DNA of 64,000 nucleotides from M269 sp964640795 (lineage in GTDB: Bacteria > Pseudomonadota > Gammaproteobacteria > Enterobacterales > Alteromonadaceae). Shown here piece by piece: positions 35,551 through 44,989 of this stretch. Position 1 is the first letter of the stretch. Every line of letters starts with the position of its first letter. The DNA lies in the NCBI GenBank assembly GCA_964640795.1, contig CAZXIN010000017.1:31223-95222 (forward strand), given 5' to 3'. The position numbers were made by a program, and so were the translations under genes. The notes beneath the pieces were generated by a model. That model saw only the letters and a program-made list of their open reading frames with translations. It had not been told where the DNA came from and ran no database searches.

Positions 35551-35580
35551 ATAGGCCGATAAAATCAGTTATTGGCCTAT
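35551..35580 (+). terminator. Terminator-like hairpin after the VNG lipoprotein
   Basis: ATAGGCC at 35551-35557 pairs with GGCCTAT at 35574-35580, with partial extension inside the loop. It lies 8 bases after the stop codon and is followed by TTCTAC, a weak T-tract. Confidence 0.55.
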
Positions 35581-35719
35581 TTCTACATACCTTTTCTACA
35601 AAACAGACATTATTTAAATGAATAAGGCATAAAATAGCTTTTTTGTGAGGTTTACGTGAAACTTCATCAGTTATATGCTTGTCTACTATAAATTAATATG
35701 TCCATAGAAGAGATAACCA

Positions 35720-38320
35720 ATGAACCCTACGCCGTTACAAAGGAAAATATTTGTATTGGTTGTCAGCTTGCTAACATTGGTTTTCATCTTCACTTTATTC
35801 AGCGTTTACAATGCAGCATACAATCAAGCACAAGGTGCATTTTCTAAACGTCTGGCTGTCGGTAGAAACGTATTCTTCAATGAAATTAACGTTGCAAAAG
35901 ATCACTTAGATTCAAGTGTAGAAACTATCGCAAAGGATTGGGCACTCAGGCGAGCAGTCGGTCAAGGGGTAGATACCGAGTCAATCAATAGCATCTTATT
36001 CAATCACGGTAACCGAATAAAAGCAGATATAGCCTTTATATTAAATAACGATAACACCTTGGTTGCTCGTTATGGGACTAAAGAACAAATTGGCGACAAC
36101 GCCATTGTTCAGCATCTAGAAGAGAATTACAAAACCCGAGCATGGATAACATTATTGGGTGAGCACCCTTATCTCATGTCAGCAGAACCTATAACAGCAC
36201 CGGCTCAGATAGGTTGGTTAGTTATGGGGAAAAGAATAAACATGGAGCTGTTACAACGTACCAAAGATCTTATTTCCCTAGATATCAGCCTGCTTATATA
36301 CAATCAAGATTACGAGCAATTAGCGTTAACTACACATGTCAATGCAGAGAGTGTTAAAGCAAGCTTTAAAGAGGCGCCGATTCCATTAAATGAACAAAAT
36401 GAAAGAACATTAACTCTTCCTTTAGGTGAAGAGTCCATCGTTGTTATGCCATTCACCTTATTTACAGAGCAGCAAACGCAATTTGTAGTTGTACTACAAG
36501 ATTCCATCAGTGCTTCTTTATCGCCTCTCAATAAATTTCTGATAGAACTCATACCATTTTTTATTATCGGTCTGTTACTTTCAGTTTTAGGATCTTATTA
36601 CGTTGCTCGAAGTATTACTAAGCCTGTAGGTAAACTCCTAAGAGCCGTTAAGCTAGTCGCGGGCGGTAAGTATACCGAAGACATTCATGTTTCTGAAAAA
36701 GGCGAGCTTGGCGAATTAGCACGTGAATTTCACAATATGAAAAACGCGGTAATGGAACGTGAGCAAAAAATACTGGTTCAATCCAAAGAACTAGCTGAGA
36801 GCCACAAAATTAAATTTGAAGCTAATATCGCTCATAAAGAAAAACTTCTTGCTGAAGAAGCGACGGCAGCCAAAAGCCGCTTTCTAGCAAATATAAGTCA
36901 TGAAATTCGCACACCGCTAAACTCCATTATCGGTTACTCTGAAATGCTTCACGATAATAGTGTAAAGACCAAAGACAGAGCGAGAGCATCGAAGGCAATC
37001 AATGCCGGCGGAAAACACTTGCTCAGCATAGTGAATGATGTACTTGACGTATCCAAAATTGAGGCAAGTAAAATAGAGCTTGAAGCATTAGACACTTGTC
37101 TTGTTTCTCTATTAGCCGAGGTCAGTAGCTATGTTGATGAGCCTGCACGTAAGAAAGGCCTCGACTTCAATATCAATTGGCATTTCCCCTTACCTGACTT
37201 ATTTATTACAGATCCGACCCGGCTCAAACAGATTTTAATCAATCTTTGCAACAATGCTGTTAAGTTCACCTTGCAAGGCCATATTGATTTATCTGTCACG
37301 CTCGATCAGAAAAAGAAGCGTTTTATTTTTGTGATCTCAGACACTGGGCCAGGTATTACAGAAGAGCAGCTGTCTAGGCTTTTTAATGCTTATACACAAG
37401 CAGATCAAGCAACAACTAGAAAATTTGGTGGGACAGGACTCGGTCTTTATATCTCCAAAGAACTAGTACAATTGATGGGTGGACACATAAAAGTAACCAG
37501 TCAGGTCGGTGTAGGTAGTCAATTTGCCATCTACTTACCTTGGATAAGTTCAGCCAATACCAATTTTATTAACAATGAGTTAGAAGCGGAACAAGTTCTC
37601 GAAGAAAACTCACATCCCAGTTTAACTATACCAACTCTAAATGCGCACATACTTTGCGCAGACGATAACGATGATAATAGACATTTAATCTCTTACTTAG
37701 TTGGTAAAACAGGAGCTAAGCTAACACTTGCAGAGAATGGCGCACAGGCGCTGACCATGGCAAACAATAACCAATTTGATCTCATATTAATGGATATGCA
37801 AATGCCTGTTATGGATGGTGTAGAAGCGACTACAGGACTTAAAAGGTCGGGTTATACCCAGCCTATTATTATGCTAACTGCCAATAATGATAACTTAAGC
37901 CAACAACAGATTATAGAATCAGGCGCGGATGGTCATTTCGCAAAACCTATTGATACGCAGAAGTTTTACGACATGTTAAGCAACATGCTACCTCCGCTTC
38001 AAATTGAAAAGCCAACCGAATCACCACCATCATCAGCTTTCGACAAATTGGTAGCAGGATATGCCAGTAGGCTGCCACAGAAACTTGCTGATATGACGTC
38101 AGCTTTCGAGCAACAGAACTGGGATGAATTTAAGCAGTTGATACATAAACTCAAAGGCTCTGCGGGTAGTTATGGCTTTAGTCAAATTAGTGAAGTTTGT
38201 GAAGACATTGAATTAAAGCTTATCGATGAAGACTATCAAGGAGCAGAACGAGCCTTTAAGCAACTCCACGATGCGGTGAAAAGTACTTCAGCCCCCAATT
38301 TGAGGGTCGTAAATTCGTAA
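35720..38320 (+). CDS. Hybrid histidine kinase (sensor-HAMP-HisKA-HATPase-REC-Hpt)
   Basis: An 866-residue hybrid kinase carrying a whole phosphorelay. A membrane helix (about 10-32), a periplasmic cache-like sensor (to about 275) and a second helix lead to HAMP (RSITKPVGKLLRAVKLVAGG) and a short coiled coil. HisKA carries His394 in NISHEIRTPLN; the ATPase domain shows NNAVKF, DTGPGI and GGTGLGLYI; the receiver has Asp692 in LMDMQMPVMDG; and the Hpt has His809 in IHKLKGSAGSYG. No cognate output regulator is adjacent. The sensed signal is unknown. Confidence 0.93.
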   Translation: MNPTPLQRKIFVLVVSLLTLVFIFTLFSVYNAAYNQAQGAFSKRLAVGRNVFFNEINVAKDHLDSSVETIAKDWALRRAVGQGVDTESINSILFNHGNRIKADIAFILNNDNTLVARYGTKEQIGDNAIVQHLEENYKTRAWITLLGEHPYLMSAEPITAPAQIGWLVMGKRINMELLQRTKDLISLDISLLIYNQDYEQLALTTHVNAESVKASFKEAPIPLNEQNERTLTLPLGEESIVVMPFTLFTEQQTQFVVVLQDSISASLSPLNKFLIELIPFFIIGLLLSVLGSYYVARSITKPVGKLLRAVKLVAGGKYTEDIHVSEKGELGELAREFHNMKNAVMEREQKILVQSKELAESHKIKFEANIAHKEKLLAEEATAAKSRFLANISHEIRTPLNSIIGYSEMLHDNSVKTKDRARASKAINAGGKHLLSIVNDVLDVSKIEASKIELEALDTCLVSLLAEVSSYVDEPARKKGLDFNINWHFPLPDLFITDPTRLKQILINLCNNAVKFTLQGHIDLSVTLDQKKKRFIFVISDTGPGITEEQLSRLFNAYTQADQATTRKFGGTGLGLYISKELVQLMGGHIKVTSQVGVGSQFAIYLPWISSANTNFINNELEAEQVLEENSHPSLTIPTLNAHILCADDNDDNRHLISYLVGKTGAKLTLAENGAQALTMANNNQFDLILMDMQMPVMDGVEATTGLKRSGYTQPIIMLTANNDNLSQQQIIESGADGHFAKPIDTQKFYDMLSNMLPPLQIEKPTESPPSSAFDKLVAGYASRLPQKLADMTSAFEQQNWDEFKQLIHKLKGSAGSYGFSQISEVCEDIELKLIDEDYQGAERAFKQLHDAVKSTSAPNLRVVNS

Positions 38321-38339
38321 AACATGCCTCTATATCGGT

Positions 38340-38370
38340 TTCGCCACACCTTATGATCAGGTATGGCGAA
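38340..38370. terminator. Bidirectional terminator-like hairpin between convergent genes
   Basis: TTCGCCA-c-ACCT ... AGGT-a-TGGCGAA forms an 11-bp stem with a single mismatch and a seven-base loop. It sits between the hybrid kinase (ending at 38320) and the convergent DUF885 gene (ending at 38441). Confidence 0.6.
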
Positions 38371-38440
38371 CCCTATGAACTTACTACCGTAAAAGGCTTG
38401 TCCTCACTGATCACAGAAAGCTACGAGATTCCAAATGAAA

Positions 38441-40186
38441 CTAATCACTCTGCCGACTCTCAATAAACTGTTGAACTTGCTTTTCCAACAACGCCATAGG
38501 CAAAGCGCCGTTTTCTAGAATGGCATCATGAAACTGTCGAAGATCAAAACTATCTTTCAATTCATTTTGTGCTTTATTCCTTAGCTCCCACATCTTGAGC
38601 TCACCTAATTTGTAGCTTAACGCTTGTCCTGGCCAAGAAATATAACGATCAACTTCTGCACGAACATTTGCTAAAGACAGTGAGGTATTATTCGCTAAAA
38701 AATCAATCCCCTGTTGACGAGTCCATCCTTTAGCATGAATACCAGTATCAATCACTAAACGACATGCTCGCCACATCTCATAACTTAACCGACCAAAATG
38801 TTCGTAGGGTGTTTGATATACGTCCATTTCGATACCCAATTTCTCCGAATAAAGTCCCCACCCTTCTCCAAATGCACTCAAGTAGAGTCGTTGCCTAAAC
38901 TTAGGCACATCTTCTAATTCTTGCGACAGTGCATTCTGATGGTGATGGCCAGGAACAGACTCGTGCAAAGTTAATGCAACTAATTCATAAAGTGGCCTTT
39001 GATCAAGCTGATACGTGTTAACGACATAAGTACCACCTCGGTTGCCACCTGATGTTGCTGGCCAATAGGCTGCCGTTGTATAGTTCGGGGCAATTTCACT
39101 CGGAACAGGTTCAATGCCGTAAGGTAAACGTGGAAGCTTTTCGAAAAAACCTGACATACGATGATCAATACGCTTGGCAATATAAGAAGCATGTTGCAAG
39201 AGCTCCTGTTCAGTTTTTGCGTAGAATTGAGGATCCGTTCTAAGGTAATTTACAAAGGCATTAAAATCACCATCGAATTCCAATTCATCAATAAGCGTTA
39301 GCATTTCCTTTTTTATTCTAGCGACTTCAGACAAACCAATATCATGGATTTGCTCAGCAGTTTTATCTGTCGAAGTAACATAGCGCTTTATTTGATGCGC
39401 ATAATAGGCTTTACCATTGTCCATCTGGTAAGCGCCAAATGAGTCACGAGTATGAGGTAAATACTCTTTCTCCAAAAACCGAGCAACATGAGTAAATGCA
39501 CTATTCGCATTTACCGATATTTCTTGTTTCGCCTTATTAATAAGTTCAGCTTGCTTCTCTTTAGAAATACTCTCTGGGAATTTATTAAAAGGTGAGAATA
39601 AAACACTGTCTGTGGGGTTGTCGTAAACTTGTGCTTTGACAACAGGAACGATACCCTCAATGACGATACGAGGTAGAGTGAAACCATCTTTTAATCCCAA
39701 ACGCATATTGTTGATATTCTGCTGGAAATAACTAGGTAGCCTGCCGATTCGTTCAATATAGGCGTAATAATCACCTTCATTATCAAACCTTGCTTCTGAC
39801 ATAATTCTCACCGACGCACTGAAGAAACTAGAAAACGTAGTGAGAGGGACTCTGTATGTACCGAGTTCGAATTCTGCTATGGCTTCTTCGATTGTCCATT
39901 TCAATAAGTCATAGTTAACTTGATCTGAGGGACTGAGTTGGCTCCTATCAATCTTACCTAGACGCTCAATATAGCCTTTATTGATTTCATAACGCCTTTG
40001 ATGTGCATCGATGCTAGTGTCTGGCAATAGGTGATCGTAACGTTTAATACCACGTTGGGTTGCTGCTAAGGGGTTAGCTTTAAGCTGATATTGCCAATGC
40101 TCTTCAACTAATTCATCAAACGACTCTTCTATTGCACTTACACCGACAGCAAACGGCAATAAAAGCACGATCAAAAACTTACGCAT
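38441..40186 (-). CDS. Exported DUF885 family metallopeptidase-like protein
   Basis: A 581-residue protein with a signal peptide (FAVGVSA) and the DUF885 hallmark LHESVPGHHHQNALSQE, an HExxxGHH-type zinc site. Other family blocks are YTTAAYWPATSGG, AFGEGWGLYSEKLG and the late ISWPGQALSYKLGELKMWELR. Members are predicted periplasmic or lipoprotein peptidases. The segment after the cleavage site (EESFDELVEEHWQY) is typical. No operon partners; a SulP gene lies upstream in the same direction. Confidence 0.9.
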   Translation of the reverse strand: MRKFLIVLLLPFAVGVSAIEESFDELVEEHWQYQLKANPLAATQRGIKRYDHLLPDTSIDAHQRRYEINKGYIERLGKIDRSQLSPSDQVNYDLLKWTIEEAIAEFELGTYRVPLTTFSSFFSASVRIMSEARFDNEGDYYAYIERIGRLPSYFQQNINNMRLGLKDGFTLPRIVIEGIVPVVKAQVYDNPTDSVLFSPFNKFPESISKEKQAELINKAKQEISVNANSAFTHVARFLEKEYLPHTRDSFGAYQMDNGKAYYAHQIKRYVTSTDKTAEQIHDIGLSEVARIKKEMLTLIDELEFDGDFNAFVNYLRTDPQFYAKTEQELLQHASYIAKRIDHRMSGFFEKLPRLPYGIEPVPSEIAPNYTTAAYWPATSGGNRGGTYVVNTYQLDQRPLYELVALTLHESVPGHHHQNALSQELEDVPKFRQRLYLSAFGEGWGLYSEKLGIEMDVYQTPYEHFGRLSYEMWRACRLVIDTGIHAKGWTRQQGIDFLANNTSLSLANVRAEVDRYISWPGQALSYKLGELKMWELRNKAQNELKDSFDLRQFHDAILENGALPMALLEKQVQQFIESRQSD

Positions 40187-40354
40187 TTATTGAATCCTTT
40201 TTATTCAAAGCTCAAGGTACATTTTGCTTGGTCAAATAATTAATGCAATCAGTAATGTAGAAATCGGTATGAATTAGTCAGGCGTATTGCTGGTGATGTG
40301 ATTAGGTAGGTAACTAGTAAGGTCAGTATTCTTTGACTGACGACTGGCCTTACT

Positions 40355-40393
40355 GTCTATACCCAAGCCACTTTGAAGTGATTGGGTATAGAC
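40355..40393. repeat. TATACCCAA palindromic repeat, copy A
   Basis: A nearly perfect 39-base palindrome: outer arms GTCTATACCCAA and TTGGGTATAGAC, inner arms CACTT and AAGTG. It lies between the SulP gene stop (40461) and the DUF885 gene start (40186). The core is shared with 57117-57165, so it is an interspersed intergenic repeat rather than only a local terminator. Confidence 0.7.
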
Positions 40394-40460
40394 ATAGACT
40401 TAAACGTTAAATGAGAGAGTGCCCTCTTGTGATACTTGAGGGCTCTCCCAAATTTATCAG

Positions 40461-41996
40461 TTAGGCACTTTCAAGGAAATTCACTGTTTCTACCGTAATG
40501 TTTTTCAATGCTGCACCTTCTCTGTAATTTTGAATGATCTCTATAACGTCTCGAGCAATTGCTTTCGAGTTAGAGCAATCAATAATCACTTTTGCATTTT
40601 CTGGGAAAGAATCTAACGCTTCAATAATAGCGGCTTTGTTAAAGAAAGAAACTTCTTGAGCCAATACCAAGTGATGCGTTTCATGTCCATTGTCTGTGGT
40701 TACAACATCCTTCATATAGTAAGAATTTCTGTAGCTGTGGTGCAAAGTAAAAAGAATACCAAAAGCCATTCCAATCATTATGCCGATAAGCAAATCAGTC
40801 AATAAAATCCCAACAATAGTCATAACAAAAGGAACAAACTGCTCCCACCCTTGACTATACATTTGTTTGAATAGAGACGGTTTTGCTAGCTTATAGCCAA
40901 CAATAATAAGAATAGCGGCTAAACTTGCAAGAGGCACCATATTAAGAAGATTAACTAACGTAAAGGCACTGATGAGCAAGAAAAAGCCATGAAGTATTGC
41001 AGATAGTTTAGTTTTGCCACCAAATGCTATATTCGCAGAACTACGCACGATGACCTGAGTAACAGGCAACCCTCCGATAAAGCCAGAAACCATGTTACCA
41101 AGGCCTTGAGCTTTTAATTCACGGTTTGTCGGTGTTATTCTTTTATAAGGGTCAAGTTTGTCCGTGGCTTCAACACAAAGTAGCGTTTCAAGACTGGCAA
41201 CAATAGCCAACACAAGCGCTATTTTCCATACTTCAAATTGCGTTATTGCAGAAAAATCAGGAAATGTAAATTGCCCTAGAAATTCTGAAAGGCTGTTTGA
41301 TACAGGTAAATTAACCAAACTATCTTCGGCTAAACTAAGATTCAACGCGCCACTTTGGTACATCATATTCATCACAATACCCAGAGCAACAACAACTATG
41401 GGACCCTGAATAAGCTGGAATATCTTATGTTTTTTAACCAAAACAGCATCCCACAATATCATAATTAATATAGATATAACGGATATCAACATGGCTCCAG
41501 GCGTCAAAAATTCTACAGCTTTTCCTAAAGCACTTAGTGTTGTTTCACCATCAACTTGTAGAAAAGCGAAATCACCGTCAGGATCTTTGTCATATCCAAG
41601 TGCATGGGGGATCTGCTTTAGAATAATGAGTATGCCTATTCCACTCAGCATGCCTTTGATGACAGATGAGGGAAAGAAGTAAGCAATAAAACCTGCTTTG
41701 GCAAACCCCATGATTAACTGAAACACACCGGCAATCACAACAGAAACTAAAAACACTTCCCATGAACCGAGCGTATCGATAGCAGCGAACACAATAACCG
41801 CAAGTCCAGCAGCAGGCCCGCTAACTCCCATGGGAGAGCCACTAGCAAACCCAACAAGAATACCGCCTACAATCCCAGCAATAATACCTGCAAAAAGGGG
41901 AGCACCTGATGCTAAAGCAATACCCAAACACAACGGTACTGCCACAAAGAAAACCACTATACTAGCGGGTAAATCACTCTTAACGTCTTTAAACAT
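40461..41996 (-). CDS. SulP family anion transporter, short STAS form
   Basis: A 511-residue SulP transporter with about twelve membrane segments (KSDLPASIVVFFVAVPLCLGIALASGAP, GSPMGVSGPAAGLAVIV, FIGGLPVTQVIVRSSAN). A compact STAS-like domain follows from about residue 435 (VIIDCSNSKAIARDVIEIIQNYREG). SulP proteins carry sulfate, bicarbonate or other anions. Being in the same run as carbonic anhydrase and a second SulP favours bicarbonate. It is the most distal gene of the locus, 114 bp after the small membrane protein. Confidence 0.9.
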   Translation of the reverse strand: MFKDVKSDLPASIVVFFVAVPLCLGIALASGAPLFAGIIAGIVGGILVGFASGSPMGVSGPAAGLAVIVFAAIDTLGSWEVFLVSVVIAGVFQLIMGFAKAGFIAYFFPSSVIKGMLSGIGILIILKQIPHALGYDKDPDGDFAFLQVDGETTLSALGKAVEFLTPGAMLISVISILIMILWDAVLVKKHKIFQLIQGPIVVVALGIVMNMMYQSGALNLSLAEDSLVNLPVSNSLSEFLGQFTFPDFSAITQFEVWKIALVLAIVASLETLLCVEATDKLDPYKRITPTNRELKAQGLGNMVSGFIGGLPVTQVIVRSSANIAFGGKTKLSAILHGFFLLISAFTLVNLLNMVPLASLAAILIIVGYKLAKPSLFKQMYSQGWEQFVPFVMTIVGILLTDLLIGIMIGMAFGILFTLHHSYRNSYYMKDVVTTDNGHETHHLVLAQEVSFFNKAAIIEALDSFPENAKVIIDCSNSKAIARDVIEIIQNYREGAALKNITVETVNFLESA

Positions 41997-42110
41997 TTTT
42001 TATCTTTCTCAACCATATTTAATTTTATAAAAAACCGCCAAGCACACTCTAAGCCCATCACTATTCTCATTGATGGAATGCTTTTATGACGACTTGGATA
42101 CTAAATAAAC

Positions 42111-42461
42111 TTAAATAAGTGAGGTTTGCGGAGGGCGCTGCTCTCTCTCCATAAATGGAGGTTTATATTGAGGTAAATTAAATTCAAAAACTTTAAGGAT
42201 AGCTTTGGAGTCTTCCTTCCATTTACTAACACTTCCAGAGAACTCTACAGAGTCAGTCATAACGTCTGCACTCTCTTCATGTACATCCTCTTCCAAAGAT
42301 AAAGATTCACATGAAGAAAGATTACCAGACGAATGTGCTAACTCACCACTTCCTTCCACAAGTATACAAGACAGACTGAGGAAGGTAAGCACGGCTAGTA
42401 TTATCAAAGCGCCAAATAAGCTCGGCCACGTCATAAAGTTAGCTTTTGAAAGCAGTTTCAT
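42111..42461 (-). CDS. Small single-span membrane protein between two SulP genes
   Basis: A 116-residue protein without recognised family. Residues 12-33 form one hydrophobic helix (SLFGALIILAVLTFLSLSC). The remainder is acidic and serine-rich (EEDVHEESADVMTDSVEF), then a proline-rich end. A lipobox is not convincing because SLSC lacks the usual leucine three residues before cysteine. Its position between two SulP transporters downstream of carbonic anhydrase suggests an accessory subunit, which is inference. The ribosome site is weak, so the gene is likely but not certain. Confidence 0.6.
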   Translation of the reverse strand: MKLLSKANFMTWPSLFGALIILAVLTFLSLSCILVEGSGELAHSSGNLSSCESLSLEEDVHEESADVMTDSVEFSGSVSKWKEDSKAILKVFEFNLPQYKPPFMEREQRPPQTSLI

Positions 42462-42498
42462 ATAGGTCTTATCTTAATCCGTTCTATACAACTAAAAC

Positions 42499-44163
42499 TT
42501 AAATAGCAGGTTGAGGTTCCATTACCTCAACCTGCATATCCTTTTTTACGCTTTCATGCATACCCAAAACGACAGTGACAGCAGATTTTAAGGCCTCTCG
42601 ACGAGTCTCAAAAATTGAAGTGCTATCATAATGCTGATCCACACCGAGCCCTTTCAAAACAGATTCAACTTCTGAGTGAATACCTGAAACATAAAGCAAT
42701 TTACCACTTGCTTGTGCATCAAGAGCAATAGTTTCAACTGCTATAGCTGCTGATACATCCATAAAAGGAACTCGTTCAAAATCAAGGATCAAGATTTCGA
42801 TTCCATTCTCTACATTTTCTCTGACATGATGACCTAGATCTGCAGCAGCACCAAAGCTTAGAGGTCCGCCAAAATCAAAAACTCGAACCTGACCGTCCGC
42901 TTGCTCAAGTAAAGCACACTCTTCTGGATCATCCAGATTATCAGGTATGTTCTTGATAGCTTCCAATTGATTCTCAGCAACTTGCTTCACATAAGCAATG
43001 GCAGCCAATACCACACCCACTCCAACAGCTTGTATCAAATCAACGAATACGGTCATAGTGACAACAATAGCCATTAATATTAAGTCGAAACGAGGGCCTC
43101 GGTGGGCTTTCTTAATGTAGCTCCAGTCAATGATATCTGCTCCTGCTTTTACCAAGATACCGGCCAACACTGCATGAGGAATATAAGATGCTAACCATCC
43201 TAAACCTAAAACAATTGCTAAAAGCAACAAGGCGTGAACCATGCCTGATATCTGCCCACGTCCGCCTGAACGAATATTGACAAAAGTCCGCATGGTAGCA
43301 CCCGCACCAGCAATACCACCAATAAAGCCAGCAAACGTATTACCAATACCCTGCCCTATTAGCTCTTTATTACTGTTGTGGCGTGTACGTGTCATATTGT
43401 CGGCCACTAACGACGTCAAGAGGCTATCTATAGCACCTAAAACAGCTAATATAACAGCAGCCTTCATCACCAACTTAAAACTATCACCAGTGAATACTGG
43501 CATCACTAATTCAGGCAAGCCTGTAGGAATATCACCTAATACAGGTACATTACCAACAATTAAGCTAGCAAAAGTGCCTATCAACAATGCGGCAAGCGTT
43601 CCTGGCACATATTTACCTAAACTCGCAGGCCATTGATACGCAATAATTAATGTACCTATTCCTAAGCCAATGGTATTAACGTTAATGGCAGAAATTGCTG
43701 CTGGTATTTCTCTTAAGGCATCTAACGTATTGCTTGGGGATGGATGTCCCATTAGAACCACAAGCTGGAGGCTGATAATAATGATACCAATACCACTCAT
43801 AAAGCCCGATATCACAGGATAAGGTACTAGGCGTATGTAGTCACCCAGTCCCAATACGCCCATAGCTATCTGTATAACGCCAGCCAACATAACGGCTGTA
43901 AAGATGAGCGCAGGGTTGCCTGTCAAACTAGCAAAGAGGCCAGCAAGAACAACAACCATAGGGCCTGTCGGACCCGAAATCTGTGAGGGTGTGCCACCAA
44001 ATAAGGCTGCAAAAAAACCTACAGCAATAGCGCCGTACATTCCTGCTATGGGCCCAAGCCCAGAGGCAACACCAAAGGCTAACGCAAGAGGTAAAGCGAC
44101 AATACCGGCAGTAATACCGCCGGTAATGTCACCTCTTAAATTCGAAGTATCAATTTTAAGCAT
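42499..44163 (-). CDS. SulP family anion transporter with STAS domain
   Basis: A 554-residue SulP transporter with about twelve membrane helices (GDITGGITAGIVALPLALAFGVASG, GTPSQISGPTGPMVVVLAGL, GIAGAGATMRTFVNIRSGGRG) and a full C-terminal STAS domain (FGGPLSFGAAADLG, ILDFERVPFMDVSAAIAVE). Its start lies 15 bases after the carbonic anhydrase stop, a pairing typical of bicarbonate uptake modules in which the anhydrase equilibrates imported HCO3- and CO2. Sodium dependence cannot be judged. Confidence 0.93.
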   Translation of the reverse strand: MLKIDTSNLRGDITGGITAGIVALPLALAFGVASGLGPIAGMYGAIAVGFFAALFGGTPSQISGPTGPMVVVLAGLFASLTGNPALIFTAVMLAGVIQIAMGVLGLGDYIRLVPYPVISGFMSGIGIIIISLQLVVLMGHPSPSNTLDALREIPAAISAINVNTIGLGIGTLIIAYQWPASLGKYVPGTLAALLIGTFASLIVGNVPVLGDIPTGLPELVMPVFTGDSFKLVMKAAVILAVLGAIDSLLTSLVADNMTRTRHNSNKELIGQGIGNTFAGFIGGIAGAGATMRTFVNIRSGGRGQISGMVHALLLLAIVLGLGWLASYIPHAVLAGILVKAGADIIDWSYIKKAHRGPRFDLILMAIVVTMTVFVDLIQAVGVGVVLAAIAYVKQVAENQLEAIKNIPDNLDDPEECALLEQADGQVRVFDFGGPLSFGAAADLGHHVRENVENGIEILILDFERVPFMDVSAAIAVETIALDAQASGKLLYVSGIHSEVESVLKGLGVDQHYDSTSIFETRREALKSAVTVVLGMHESVKKDMQVEVMEPQPAI

Positions 44164-44178
44164 AATAATAGTGGTTCT

Positions 44179-44835
44179 CTATATAGAGACGGCCGATTTA
44201 TCCATTATCATTGAAGCGTAGCGTTCATCCATTGCTGTGTACTCTCGTGTATTCTCATCAATACACAGCACTTCGCCAGTCTCAATGTTGTATAACCAAC
44301 CGTGTAATTGCACCTGCCCTGTTGCTAATTTAGCAGCTACCGCTGGGTGAGTGCGTAAATGCTGTAGCTGAAGTAATATATTTTCTTTGGTAACTTCTTC
44401 CAAGTGATCATTACACACTTCACCAAATTTTTCTTTAACAACTTCAGTTGCTGCACGACAATGGCCTAACCACTCTTTCACGTGTGGCAAACTATCTAGA
44501 CCGTCTAAGTTAATAGCGCCTTTCATTGCACCACAATCTGTATGCCCACAAACAACAATATGTTCAATACCTAATGCAGCGACAGCGAATTCAATAGAGG
44601 CAGTCATACCACCCGTTTGATTACTATGAGGGGGAACAACATTACCGGCATTACGGCAAATAAATAAATCACCGGGTTCTGTCTGAGTGACCATGTTGGG
44701 GTCAATGCGAGAGTCTGCGCACGTGATAAATAAAACTTCAGGGTTTTGGCCTGTCGCTAACTTCTTAAATGCTCCTTCTTTACCAGGAAAAACTTCACGT
44801 TGAAACTTAGCGACACCAGAAATAACATGCTTCAT
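44179..44835 (-). CDS. can: Beta-carbonic anhydrase
   Basis: Interconverts CO2 and bicarbonate. The 218-residue cytoplasmic enzyme has all beta-class zinc ligands: Cys39 in FITCADSR, and His98 and Cys101 in VCGHTDCGAMKG, with the Asp41-Arg43 dyad. No signal peptide. It leads the SulP operon and faces a LysR regulator across 154 bp. The symbol follows the beta class; cynT or cah are alternatives in use. Confidence 0.95.
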   Translation of the reverse strand: MKHVISGVAKFQREVFPGKEGAFKKLATGQNPEVLFITCADSRIDPNMVTQTEPGDLFICRNAGNVVPPHSNQTGGMTASIEFAVAALGIEHIVVCGHTDCGAMKGAINLDGLDSLPHVKEWLGHCRAATEVVKEKFGEVCNDHLEEVTKENILLQLQHLRTHPAVAAKLATGQVQLHGWLYNIETGEVLCIDENTREYTAMDERYASMIMDKSAVSI

Positions 44836-44863
44836 ACTACACCTCTCACAAATCCAATTAGGT

Positions 44864-44881
44864 TGCTCAATAAGTTGAGCA
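44864..44881. promoter_or_regulatory. LysR-type operator candidate in the CA/LysR divergent spacer
   Basis: TGCTCAA-TAAG-TTGAGCA is a perfect 7-bp inverted repeat with T and A at its outer ends, the usual look of a LysR-regulator recognition site. It is 29 bases from the anhydrase start and about 109 from the LysR start. Three ATAG tetrads at 44911, 44919 and 44929, and CTAT at 44953, lie between it and the regulator and recall OxyR half sites. Confidence 0.5.
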
Positions 44882-44989
44882 CTGTTTAATTACGACAGCA
44901 CTATGGCTTGATAGTTAGATAGAAAGATATAGAAGTTGGTGATAACTTTTATCTATCAGACCTAAAACGTAAACAAAAGGAAACAGATC

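Noticed and set aside
42361..42400. Lipobox in the small SulP-associated protein
   Set aside because: The cysteine is preceded by SLS without leucine at -3, so lipidation is not supported.
43241..43636. 131-codon plus-strand frame
   Set aside because: Antisense to the SulP gene; low-complexity proline/alanine/isoleucine content arises from the complementary membrane-protein codons.
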